A DNA stretch of 64,000 nt from an uncultured Oscillospiraceae bacterium (GTDB lineage: Bacteria > Bacillota > Clostridia > Oscillospirales > Acutalibacteraceae). The stretch spans positions 1-64,000 of the forward strand of contig CABUNG010000007.1 of NCBI GenBank assembly GCA_902492895.1. Direction: 5' to 3'. Numbering within the stretch: the first letter of the stretch is position 1; each line of letters begins with the position of its first letter. Positions 32,820-41,155 of this stretch are shown here, piece by piece. A program made the translations under genes and the position numbers. The notes under the pieces are model-generated. The model did no database searches and had not been told where the DNA came from. It was given only the letters and a program-made list of their open reading frames with translations.

Positions 32820-33070
32820 TCTGCTCCGTTCCCTTCTGTTTCCTTTTTTTCAAAGCCGAGCTCCTTTTTGATATAAACATGATACATTTTCGAGCCGTCT
32901 TTGATGCAGCGGATTTCCCCTCTCAGACGATTTTCTTCGAATTTGTGAAATTACAATCACATTTTCTGGAATTCTCTTACAAAACCGCCTGTTTGCAGGA
33001 AATCTGTTGCTAGGACAGTATATCTTAGCTTTTCCAAAAAATCTACCCCATTTTCAAATTTAATAAAAAA

Positions 33071-33093
33071 TTAACAAAAACATTCACGGAATG
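33071..33093 (-). terminator. Weak terminator after the 480-aa-type gene
   Basis: Short 5-bp stem (33081-33085 with 33089-33093) followed on the minus strand by a long T-rich run. It directly follows the stop codon. Confidence 0.45.
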
Positions 33094-34488
33094 TCATTTC
33101 AATTGTATTTCTGTCCGATTGCGATACAGGGTGTTGTCGTTGCTCAGCAGAACGTTGTACAGGCCGTCCTGTTCATCGGCCGATTTGAGCAGCAGGCCGT
33201 TGTGTTCAAGCTGTCCGTCTGGATCGCCGCACCACATTTTGACTTCGTCCGTGATGTCAAAACACAGCTCCGGCTGCAGGCTTTCCAAAAAGGCCGTGCG
33301 TTCTCCGACGGCATAGTGACGGTTCCAGTTGCCCGTCATGCTGCACCAGTCTTCCAAAATCGTCCGCATTTCGAGACGATCCTGCCTATCGGTCAGCGAA
33401 TAGGTGTAATAGGACGCTTTCAGGATATCCTCGGCTTTCAGATGCAGCCGCTGGGTAAACTGATAGCGGATCATGAGCTGTCCGATACCATAATCGGGAC
33501 TGTTGCCCACCACTGCGTAATTGCGCAGATAGGCATATTTGAGATCCGGAAACCCGGAATAGAGCGCATTGTCCGGCTGCTTTTCCCGCCGCATCTCAAA
33601 CGACAGGAAAAGGGTGGATCCCTCCGGGACTTCTGCGCCGAAGGAAAACTGCAGCCGGTAACGGCCGCCCCCCTGCTTTTCAAAGCTGACGGTGCCGTCA
33701 GTCCGGATCTCCCCCGTCCCCGTCCGGAGCAACGGCTTTTGGATGACCGCCAGAATTTTGGGGTCCTTCTCCAGGGTCTGCAGGACCAGATATCCGCCGT
33801 TCGTCAGTTGGAGGTGCGCTTCGGATTCCGGAATCTCCAGCCACATGCCGAAGCTTCCGTCCGCCGCCGTATTCCCCACCGTCACTTCCCCGTTGACGCC
33901 TAGGCTCGTCGGGTAAAAACGGGCGCGGCTTCCTTTTCCGAAAGCGCCTGCATAGGACACCATCGTTTTCTTCTCCCCGATAAAATTGGCTTCTTCCTTT
34001 ACCTGCCCCCGTATCGATACGTCGGAATCCACGCCGAACGCGATCTCGATGGATTTGACGAGGCGTATGCCGGCTTCGGCGCTCATTTTCTGCGGAAAAT
34101 AGGGCACGATGTCGCTGGAGGCGATCGTATAGGCATAGCCCTTTTTCCGTTCGCTTTCCTCTTCCACACTGGCCAGACGGGAATCGATCAGCGTCCAGAC
34201 CTCGGAGGCGTTCTGATACCGGATGGGAGCGGCATACACATAAAGCGATTTCGTCCCATCCCAATTGAGATAGGCAATCGTGTTGTCCGTATCGTACTCC
34301 GGCAGGATCATTCTGTGCCGCGCGGCCTCTTCCTCGGTGAACAGCTCCTGGTAGGCCGGCGCCAGACGGATTGCCCGGGCTCCAAAATACCCGCCCAGCC
34401 ATAGGCATAAGCCGATCCCCGCGAGAAGCAGAATGCCAGCCGCCGTGCACAGTCCTATGATTTTGGATTTTCGGCTCATCGCTTTCAT
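33094..34488 (-). CDS. Membrane-anchored extracellular protein of unknown function
   Basis: About 464 aa from the chosen start (AGAGG about 9 nt upstream; an ATG at 34536 is in frame but unsupported). One hydrophobic segment near residues 10-32 (IIGLCTAAGILLLAGIGLCLWL) anchors it. The outside part is rich in Tyr/Glu and beta-strand-like stretches, with a C-terminal portion (CFDITDEVKMWCGDPDGQLE and HNGLLL) that recalls DNRLRE-type beta-sandwich domains. No enzyme motif is seen. It is divergent from an AraC gene (174-nt gap), which may control it. Confidence 0.6.
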   Translation of the reverse strand: MKAMSRKSKIIGLCTAAGILLLAGIGLCLWLGGYFGARAIRLAPAYQELFTEEEAARHRMILPEYDTDNTIAYLNWDGTKSLYVYAAPIRYQNASEVWTLIDSRLASVEEESERKKGYAYTIASSDIVPYFPQKMSAEAGIRLVKSIEIAFGVDSDVSIRGQVKEEANFIGEKKTMVSYAGAFGKGSRARFYPTSLGVNGEVTVGNTAADGSFGMWLEIPESEAHLQLTNGGYLVLQTLEKDPKILAVIQKPLLRTGTGEIRTDGTVSFEKQGGGRYRLQFSFGAEVPEGSTLFLSFEMRREKQPDNALYSGFPDLKYAYLRNYAVVGNSPDYGIGQLMIRYQFTQRLHLKAEDILKASYYTYSLTDRQDRLEMRTILEDWCSMTGNWNRHYAVGERTAFLESLQPELCFDITDEVKMWCGDPDGQLEHNGLLLKSADEQDGLYNVLLSNDNTLYRNRTEIQLK

Positions 34489-34661
34489 CTGTTTCAACCT
34501 CTTTCCCCAAAGCGCTTGCAAAGTAAAAACGAGCATGGTACTCTATATTCACAGAATTACCCAATATAAAAGTATACAGTCACAGTCCCGGCCCCGTCAT
34601 TGCCTTTTCGACAAAATTTTTAGGATTCTGAGCAATCACTGCCGAAGGGAGGAACCATCCG

Positions 34662-35540
34662 ATGACGTCTTGCCGTTATCATCCCGGGCGCCAGGTGCCC
34701 ATCACGCTCGAACCGCTCCGTGCTGCCGTGCCGCTGCAGCAGGGCCAGTTTCATCTGTTATTTATCCAAAGCGGAAGCGTCCACGGGCAGCTGCCGGATC
34801 TCTCCTGCTTCATTGGGGGCCGCACTCTGCTCTGCCTGTCTCCCCACACGCGGTTCGTTCTGAAGGAGGCCCGCCGCCTGTCGGGGCTTCATCTGTCCTT
34901 CGCCCCCACCTTCATTAACGTTCATCTGCATGCGGATACCCTGCTTTCCCCCGTTTATGAACCCATGCGGCGGGAATGCGGATATCCGGATTTCCATCTG
35001 TTTCTGCAGGCCGATCCCGCCCGTCCCGGGATCGTGGGACTGGACGACGCGTCCTATGAATATATCGCCGACTGTTTTGATAAAATTGCCGTGCAGCTCC
35101 GCGAACAGCCGGATTCCAAATGGTCCTGCCGGGCCCGCTACCTCCTGCTCAAGCTGATCGCCTTTCTCTGCGACGACGAGAAAGCCTCCAGCCGGAATCC
35201 AGCCGGGGATACGCCGGCCGCCCGGATGTGCCAGTACATCCTGACCCATCTGGACGGCGATCTGACCGTCGGCACCCTCTGCCGGATGTTCGCCACCAAT
35301 CACACCTCCCTGTATCGGCAGTTCAAGGCCCACACCGGGCTCCCCGTATCGGAGTATGTGCTGCAGAAGCGTCTGGAAACCGCCAAAAGCAGCTTGGCTT
35401 TCACCTCCTTGTCCCTGGCGGAAATCGCCCGGACCTGCGGATTCAAGGAAAGCTCGTATTTTGCCCGTATATTTAAACAGCATACGGGGATGACCCCTCT
35501 GATGTATCGCTGCACCATGCGCAAAAGGCGGATGGACTGA
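34662..35540 (+). CDS. AraC-family transcription regulator
   Basis: A 292-aa regulator. The N-terminal 180 residues are a sensor part with cupin-like strands. The HTH pair is in LTVGTLCRMFATNHTSLYRQF and LAEIARTCGFKESSYFARIF (about 200-280), ending with the classic FKQHTGMTPLMYR. GGGAGG lies ahead of the ATG. It is divergent from the anchored protein gene at 34488. No ligand can be inferred. Confidence 0.88.
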   Translation: MTSCRYHPGRQVPITLEPLRAAVPLQQGQFHLLFIQSGSVHGQLPDLSCFIGGRTLLCLSPHTRFVLKEARRLSGLHLSFAPTFINVHLHADTLLSPVYEPMRRECGYPDFHLFLQADPARPGIVGLDDASYEYIADCFDKIAVQLREQPDSKWSCRARYLLLKLIAFLCDDEKASSRNPAGDTPAARMCQYILTHLDGDLTVGTLCRMFATNHTSLYRQFKAHTGLPVSEYVLQKRLETAKSSLAFTSLSLAEIARTCGFKESSYFARIFKQHTGMTPLMYRCTMRKRRMD

Positions 35541-35587
35541 AAAGAACTGCCCATGCAAAACCGGGGATATCGGCTAGGGCAGGGCCT

Positions 35588-35913
35588 TTGGAAAAAATCT
35601 CGATAAATCACGCCCGCTTCCGGGACATCTATCCCGCCGCTCCCTATGACCGGCTGCGGGGGCTGGGGGTAGGCCGCGCGGACAACCGCCGGCTCGATCT
35701 CGGCACCGGCCCGGGCGTGCTGCTCGGAACCTTGGCGGGGTGCGGCGCCGGGATTGTCGGAAGCGATATTTCGGATAGTCAGATTCGCGAGTCGATCGCC
35801 CTGTCTGCAGATTTTTTCAACATCACCTACCGGGTCTGCCTGTCTGAACGGACCGGACTGCCCGGCAGTCCTTCGACATCATCACTCTCTATCAGTGCTT
35901 CTGGTAGCACAAT
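35588..35913 (+). pseudogene. Truncated SAM-dependent methyltransferase
   Basis: The first 93 residues (TTG start) match a class I methyltransferase: RLDLGTGPGVLLGTLA (motif I) and GIVGSDISDSQIRESIAL (motif II). At about 35868 the frame shifts: the next family block (SFDIITLYQCFW) is in another frame and is ended by TAG at 35905-35907 where a Tyr is expected. About 150 C-terminal residues are gone; the gene runs into a terminator. It is a remnant. Confidence 0.75.
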
Positions 35914-35915
35914 AT

Positions 35916-35953
35916 CAAACGGAGGGAAATCCAGTTGGATTTCCCTCCGTTTG
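35916..35953 (-). terminator. Terminator of the Lrp gene
   Basis: Perfect 18-bp arms (35916-35933 with 35936-35953). It lies about 20 nt after the Lrp stop on the minus strand and overlaps the end of the decayed methyltransferase. Confidence 0.75.
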
Positions 35954-35973
35954 ATGTCCGTGCGGATATCTTA

Positions 35974-36432
35974 TCAGAGCCGTAGCCCTTTGATATCCTT
36001 GATCCGCGATAAAATGATGTTGGTGCTGACACTCCGAAGTCCGGGCAGCGCGTCGATCGTCTCGCTCATGAGCCGCTCCATTTCCTCCTGGCTGGCCGTA
36101 ACCGCGTGCACATGGAGCCGGCTCTTTCCTGTCACACGGTATATCTGTGTAACAGACTCTTCCCGGTTCAGGAGCTCTATGACCGCCTGCAGCGTGCCCG
36201 GATCGGTTTCGATTTCAAAATAGCTGGAAATCGCGCCGCTGATTTTCTGCGGATTGATCACCGCGGTATACGACTCGATCACCCCGCGTTCCTCCAGCGC
36301 CCGGATCCGCGCTTTGACGGCCACCCGCGACAGCCCCACCTTCTCCCCGATATCCGAATAGGACATGCGCGCATGGTCTATCAGCAGTGTCAGGATCTTT
36401 TGATCCAGGTCATCCAATCCGCTTAAAAACAT
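35974..36432 (-). CDS. Lrp/AsnC-family regulator
   Basis: A 152-aa protein. The N-terminal HTH (LDDLDQKILTLLIDHARMSY, then VGLSRVAVKARIRALEERG) is followed by the RAM ligand domain (YFEIETDPGTLQAVIELL, VTGKSRLHVHAVTASQEEME). It lies divergent to the MATE pump with an 84-bp-type promoter region holding several GACGTC/GTCAA-like half-sites, so it likely controls both itself and the pump. Confidence 0.9.
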   Translation of the reverse strand: MFLSGLDDLDQKILTLLIDHARMSYSDIGEKVGLSRVAVKARIRALEERGVIESYTAVINPQKISGAISSYFEIETDPGTLQAVIELLNREESVTQIYRVTGKSRLHVHAVTASQEEMERLMSETIDALPGLRSVSTNIILSRIKDIKGLRL

Positions 36433-36468
36433 ACCGCTCCCCCTTTTGACGTCGTCAATTCGATACTC

Positions 36469-36497
36469 AGTATACTACAGCCATTCCGGAAACGCAA
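36469..36497 (-). promoter_or_regulatory. Promoter of the Lrp gene
   Basis: Minus strand: TTGCGT (36497-36492), 17-nt spacer, TATACT (36474-36469), about 36 nt before the ATG. Confidence 0.65.
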
Positions 36498-36515
36498 CGA
36501 TTCGTTCTCTATAAA

Positions 36516-36544
36516 TTGACAAATCGTCATTTATATAGTATGGT
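36516..36544 (+). promoter_or_regulatory. Promoter of the MATE gene
   Basis: Consensus TTGACA (36516-36521), 17-nt spacer, TATGGT (36539-36544). Because this -35 overlaps the first possible upstream TTG codon of the frame, the MATE start must lie further downstream. Confidence 0.7.
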
Positions 36545-36593
36545 TACTTACGAATCGATATATATTGTCTTCGTATCGGAAGAGAGCGATTGT

Positions 36594-37940
36594 GTGAAAC
36601 AGGATTTGACTACAGGCCGCATCGGCGGCGTGCTGCTGCGGTTTTCCCTGCCTATGATGCTGGGGAACCTGCTTCAGCAGCTGTATAATGTGGCCGACAC
36701 GCTGATTGTCGGACAAATTTTGGGCGCCGATGCGTTGGCGGCGGTCGGTTCCGCCTATACCCTGATGACGTTTTTAACCTCCATTCTGCTGGGACTGTGC
36801 ATGGGAAGCGGCGTGATTTTTTCCATACAATATGGTGAAAAAGACGACGAACGCCTGAAATCCAGCCTGTTCGCCTCTTTTGTGTTCATCGGCGCCTGTA
36901 CGCTGATTTTGAACATCGCCGTCTTTGTATGGATCGACCCCATCCTGCATCTGCTTCAGGTGCCGGACGAGGTTTATTCCCTGATGCGGCGCTATCTTTT
37001 GATCATTTTCATCGGCATTGCCGCCACATTTCTTTATAACTATTTTGCGTCGCTTTTGCGGGCTGTGGGCAATACGCTCGTTCCGCTGATTTTTCTCGGA
37101 GCGGCGGCGCTTCTGAATATCGGTCTGGATCTGCTGTTTGTCATCGGCTTCCGCTGGGGCGTCGAAGGCGCCGCGGCCGCAACCGTCGCCGCGCAGTTTG
37201 CATCGGGCTTCGGCCTGGCGGCGTATTTCCGAATCCGCTTTCCGGAGTGGCGGATTCCCCGCCGCTGCATGCGGATGCGCCGCGGGGTCCTGGCAGAGAT
37301 ATCCCGGTATTCGCTGCTGACCTGCATGCAGCAGTCCATTATGAACTTCGGCATTCTCATGGTGCAGGGGCTGATCAACAGCTTTGGCCCCACCGTCATG
37401 GCGGCCTTCGCCGCGGCGGTGAAAATCGACTCCTTCGCCTACATGCCGGTCCAGGATTTCGGCAATGCTTTTTCCACCTTTGCCGCGCAGAATGTCGGCG
37501 CCAAAAAGCCGGAACGCATCCAGAGCGGCATCAAACTGGCGGTGCGGATGGTTCTGATGTTTTGTCTTGGCATATCCTCTGTGGTGATGCTGTTTGCCAA
37601 GCCGCTGATGCTCCTGTTCGTTCAGCCGCAGGAGACGGAGGTCCTCGCCGTCGGCGTGAAATATTTGCGTATCGTGGGGGCGTTCTACTGGGGCATCGGC
37701 TGCCTGTTCCTGCTCTACGGCTATTATCGTGCGGTGAAAAAGCCCGGTATGTCGGTGATCCTGACCATCGTCTCACTGGGCACCCGCGTGGCCCTCGCCT
37801 ACACCCTCTCGGCGATTCCAGCCGTCGGCGTCGTCGGAATCTGGTGGTCGGTGCCCATCGGCTGGCTTCTGGCGGATTTGATGGGGTATGGATATTATCG
37901 CCTTCACAAAAAGGACCTGTGCGATCGGATGCAGAGCTGA
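36594..37940 (+). CDS. MATE-family efflux transporter
   Basis: A 448-aa drug/metabolite:Na+ or H+ antiporter with 12 hydrophobic helices. Typical stretches are GGVLLRFSLPMMLGNLLQQL, YNVADTLIVGQILGADALAA, and in the second half SIMNFGILMVQGLINSFGP and PVQDFGNAFSTFAAQNVGAK. GTG at 36594 is chosen because the promoter covers the upstream part of the frame; GGAAGAGAG lies before it. It is divergent from the Lrp gene, its likely regulator. Confidence 0.92.
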   Translation: MKQDLTTGRIGGVLLRFSLPMMLGNLLQQLYNVADTLIVGQILGADALAAVGSAYTLMTFLTSILLGLCMGSGVIFSIQYGEKDDERLKSSLFASFVFIGACTLILNIAVFVWIDPILHLLQVPDEVYSLMRRYLLIIFIGIAATFLYNYFASLLRAVGNTLVPLIFLGAAALLNIGLDLLFVIGFRWGVEGAAAATVAAQFASGFGLAAYFRIRFPEWRIPRRCMRMRRGVLAEISRYSLLTCMQQSIMNFGILMVQGLINSFGPTVMAAFAAAVKIDSFAYMPVQDFGNAFSTFAAQNVGAKKPERIQSGIKLAVRMVLMFCLGISSVVMLFAKPLMLLFVQPQETEVLAVGVKYLRIVGAFYWGIGCLFLLYGYYRAVKKPGMSVILTIVSLGTRVALAYTLSAIPAVGVVGIWWSVPIGWLLADLMGYGYYRLHKKDLCDRMQS

Positions 37941-38011
37941 CAACGCGGTCCATGGAATACGAAAGACGGGGATCCGGCTCGTTCTGTCTCCGTCATACGC
38001 TCTTCAGTTGC

Positions 38012-38054
38012 AGAAAAGCGGCGCCGTTCCCACTCAGAGGGAACAGCGCCGCTT
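38012..38054 (-). terminator. Terminator of the glycan operon
   Basis: 16-bp stem with one mismatch (38016-38031 with 38039-38054), 7-nt loop, TTTTCTG on the minus strand. It lies 20 nt after the AraC stop at 38075. Confidence 0.8.
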
Positions 38055-38074
38055 ATGCTGCGGTTATACGGATC

Positions 38075-41000
38075 TTATAAAGCGGTTACCGAGACGGGCG
38101 GAGCGTATTTCCGATAATACAGATCGTCCCGTATGGTAAAGGTATAGGACAGCAGCAGATGCCCTTCCCCCGCCTCCCGGGCCAGCAGCGCATCGTCCCG
38201 GACCTCAAACGGACCGTCGAGCACCTGTATCTGCGGCGAGACCCGGACCTCCTTGCCGGAATAGGTGACCATTCTCGCCGTAATGGTCCGGCTTTGACCC
38301 GCTTTCATAACGACATGCTCTTCTGCCGGCAGAAGGCTTTTCGTCCAGTTCTCGATATACTGGATGAGATTGGTGGTCAATCCGCTGACCCCAGACAGGA
38401 AGAACATGTCCAAGTCTTCCCGGCTGTCGAAATAATACGGCCACGTGGTGATCCCCCGGCACCACAGATTATACACCATGTCCAGGAATTCCTCCGAACA
38501 TTGGTAGCGGGGCGAAAAAGCGGAGTTGTACAGCTGCATATTCGCCAGGATCTCCGGCAGAGACAGCCATACTTTCTGCATCGGATCGTACAGGCCCCGG
38601 TTGAGGATGATGGCCTCCGGTATTTTATGCCGGATCCGCTGAATCTGCGCCGTTCCGCCCACCACATAGGACACCCGGTTGGTCATACCCATCCGGCGGT
38701 TCAGATCCATCAGCAGGTCGATCACCCGCTCTTCATCCTCGTAGACGACCAGATGGAACCGCTGCTCCGTATCGGCGAACGCTTCATAAAAATCGGATAA
38801 ACGCCGTATCCGGCAGTCGGCTGTCGCGATATGCCGATCCCGGTTAAGGCGGACGCCGTCGAGTTCTTTCCAGGTATAATCCTCGACATTGCCGCTGAAA
38901 TCCCGGGAATGCTTTTCGATCTCCCGCTCCGGGATTGCCACCAGTTCCGCGTCTTTCGTCAGGAAAATATCGAGAACGATCCCGGAGACCGCGGCTGCAT
39001 GCCCCGCCTTTGCCGCTTCGAGCGTATCCCACGGATATTGATGTCCGTAACCATACGCTTGAATCAAGGGCGTGTGCAGCATGGTATGGTCCCCATACAG
39101 CTTCATGACCTCCGCGAGTTCTTTCGGACGGTCGACAACCAGCCCCATCGCCCCGCCGGTCAGCATCCGATGATATCGAAGCGGGAGTTCCTCTTCCTCA
39201 AAGGACTGCTGAATCCAGACGGTTATCTGCCGTTCCTGAAGGGCGGAGATCAGCGTCGCAGGCGTCTGTTCGCCAAGGAGAAGAATCCGCACGTTGTTGG
39301 CGTTGCACAGCGCACAAAGGGTGTCCGGATCTGCCGTTTCGTCCGTCATATCCAAAATGCCGCGCAGGATGCAGTACTGCTCGTGCACATATCGGATGAG
39401 TTCTTCTTTCTTTGACAGAATGAAGACATCCTGAAAACTTTTTTCATTCAGATACGCCATCAGAGCATCGGCGGTTTTTTGATCCGATACGGTGAAGACC
39501 GGCATCACCTTCTGGTAAATCTTGACGAACACGCTGGACAGGCTCCCCATAGGAGATCCAAACACGCTGTAAACCGTCAAGTCCTCATGCAGCAGGAGCT
39601 GGATCCCGACAGGATGGTCCGTGCCCTGGCACAGTTCGTTGAGTTCCGTCTGGTTGCGCGGACGGGCGATCACGGGAGGCGGCAGAAGGATCGCCGACTC
39701 GCCGCGGACGATATCCACCTGATCGCTCCGGGACGATATTTCGGTGAGGGTGGAAATATCCGTATCGACGAAAACCAGATCTTCCACAAACAATCGTCCG
39801 GCCGTCCGCTTGCTGACATTGTGAATGCCGCGGAAGAAGAATTCCACTCCCACACCGGAGAGCAGATCCATCTTACCGGTCCCACCGCGGGGACGGAATT
39901 CTTCGAGCGGGATGCAGACGACCGCCCCCACCGTGCCGACGTCCACCATTTTGATAAATCCCTGCATATGGCTGTCCGAAATAACAACCTCCACCCGGAC
40001 GGGACTGGTGGCCTTGATCCAAAACGACAGGTATTTCATACCCTTGACGGACAGATCCCGGCGATACCGCGCGTACCAGTCCACCCGCCATTCGGAGGTG
40101 ACATTGAAATCCATGGCCAGAGAATGCCGGCCGCTGTGTTTTGGATAGGGGACAAACTCCATGCTTTTCATGGAGCCGTAAACCTGATCCGCTCTCCAAT
40201 CCAGCACGTCACCGTCAAAATCGTCAAACACCAATTTCTGTATCTGCCGGTGGGCCGACAAACCGCTCTTCTGCTGAAAACTGCCGGGCGACCGCCCCAC
40301 CTGCCGGTGAAATGCCCGGGAAAAGGAATGCACCGCGGCATACCCCAGCATATCGGATACTTCACTGATGCTCATATTGTCCCGCAGCAGCTCAACCGCT
40401 TTTTCAAAGCGCTTCTGCAGAAAATAGTCCCGCAGGGAGCGGCCGGTTTCAGCCGAAAAGGTATGGGACAGATACGAATAGTTGTACCCCAGGGCCTCGC
40501 TGACCTCAAAGACGTTTTTCAGATAAAGAATGTTGTCTTCGATGTACTGTGTCACCTCGCTGACACGGCCCTGTGCCGCTTTGCCGCAGACCTCGCCGCC
40601 GTCCCGATCGGCGGCAAGGCCGGTACGGTACAAGTAGATGAAAAATTGCCGGAGCAGCAATTCCAGCAGCGGCTCATGAAACACGGCCTTTTCCCCGAGC
40701 TCACGGCGCAGGGCGTTCCACGCGCCGTACATGTCGGTCGACATGGGAAACGGGCGCCGCAGGAGCGTCGGCAGACAGTCGCGGATCATCGCGTGCTCCG
40801 CCACCGCCGGCGGCCCGCCCACCAGATCCAGACGCAGTTCCGACACATGGAGGCCGGCGCCCGAATCCGGGACGATCTCCATCGTTTTGTCTGCCGACAG
40901 AAGGAAAACGGTTCCGCCCCGGACAGCCTGCCGCCCTTCCTCCGTGACGATCTGACCGGAACCCGACGCAAAATGGAATACGGCGTATCCCTTCTCCTTG

Positions 41001-41128
41001 GACCGGCTGCTCCGATACGGTTTAAGCAGATGCATATCCCAAAAACCGAAAAGGAGGTAGCTTTTGCCGACCGCGAGCGGCGGCGTATAGGAAACGGAAA
41101 ATGTCAGCGGCTCGGATTTGGGCGGCAT
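38075..41128 (-). CDS. Giant AraC regulator fused to sugar-binding-like and degenerate GDPD-like domains
   Basis: A 1017-aa protein, about three times the usual AraC size. Residues 1-165 form a cupin-like sensor. The HTH pair lies at about 186-292 (FEVSEALGYNYSYLSHTFSA and MSISEVSDMLGYAAVHSFSR). Residues about 298-455 look like a CBM11/CIA30-type beta-sandwich (LVFDDFDGDVLDW, YLSFWIKATSPVRVEVVISD). Residues about 490-860 resemble two GDPD-type TIM-barrel halves: TLEAAKAGHAAAVSGIVLDI and FLTKDAELV keep the frame of the PENTLEA...E.D...TKDG pattern, but the catalytic GHRG, Glu-x-Asp and His-Asp positions are lost. It has no signal peptide. It is the last gene of the operon, 27 nt after the GH98 lipoprotein. 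It may sense an imported sugar or phosphodiester. Confidence 0.75.
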   Translation of the reverse strand: MPPKSEPLTFSVSYTPPLAVGKSYLLFGFWDMHLLKPYRSSRSKEKGYAVFHFASGSGQIVTEEGRQAVRGGTVFLLSADKTMEIVPDSGAGLHVSELRLDLVGGPPAVAEHAMIRDCLPTLLRRPFPMSTDMYGAWNALRRELGEKAVFHEPLLELLLRQFFIYLYRTGLAADRDGGEVCGKAAQGRVSEVTQYIEDNILYLKNVFEVSEALGYNYSYLSHTFSAETGRSLRDYFLQKRFEKAVELLRDNMSISEVSDMLGYAAVHSFSRAFHRQVGRSPGSFQQKSGLSAHRQIQKLVFDDFDGDVLDWRADQVYGSMKSMEFVPYPKHSGRHSLAMDFNVTSEWRVDWYARYRRDLSVKGMKYLSFWIKATSPVRVEVVISDSHMQGFIKMVDVGTVGAVVCIPLEEFRPRGGTGKMDLLSGVGVEFFFRGIHNVSKRTAGRLFVEDLVFVDTDISTLTEISSRSDQVDIVRGESAILLPPPVIARPRNQTELNELCQGTDHPVGIQLLLHEDLTVYSVFGSPMGSLSSVFVKIYQKVMPVFTVSDQKTADALMAYLNEKSFQDVFILSKKEELIRYVHEQYCILRGILDMTDETADPDTLCALCNANNVRILLLGEQTPATLISALQERQITVWIQQSFEEEELPLRYHRMLTGGAMGLVVDRPKELAEVMKLYGDHTMLHTPLIQAYGYGHQYPWDTLEAAKAGHAAAVSGIVLDIFLTKDAELVAIPEREIEKHSRDFSGNVEDYTWKELDGVRLNRDRHIATADCRIRRLSDFYEAFADTEQRFHLVVYEDEERVIDLLMDLNRRMGMTNRVSYVVGGTAQIQRIRHKIPEAIILNRGLYDPMQKVWLSLPEILANMQLYNSAFSPRYQCSEEFLDMVYNLWCRGITTWPYYFDSREDLDMFFLSGVSGLTTNLIQYIENWTKSLLPAEEHVVMKAGQSRTITARMVTYSGKEVRVSPQIQVLDGPFEVRDDALLAREAGEGHLLLSYTFTIRDDLYYRKYAPPVSVTAL

Positions 41129-41155
41129 AGCGTTTCCTCCTTTTTCAGAATGGGA

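Noticed and set aside
35908..35970. Further coding sequence of the broken methyltransferase after the stop
   Set aside because: The readable frame there is the perfect 18-bp terminator stem, so similarity is by chance.
36516..36593. TTG start of the MATE gene at 36516
   Set aside because: That codon is part of a consensus TTGACA promoter element, so the transcript starts downstream; GTG 36594 was used.
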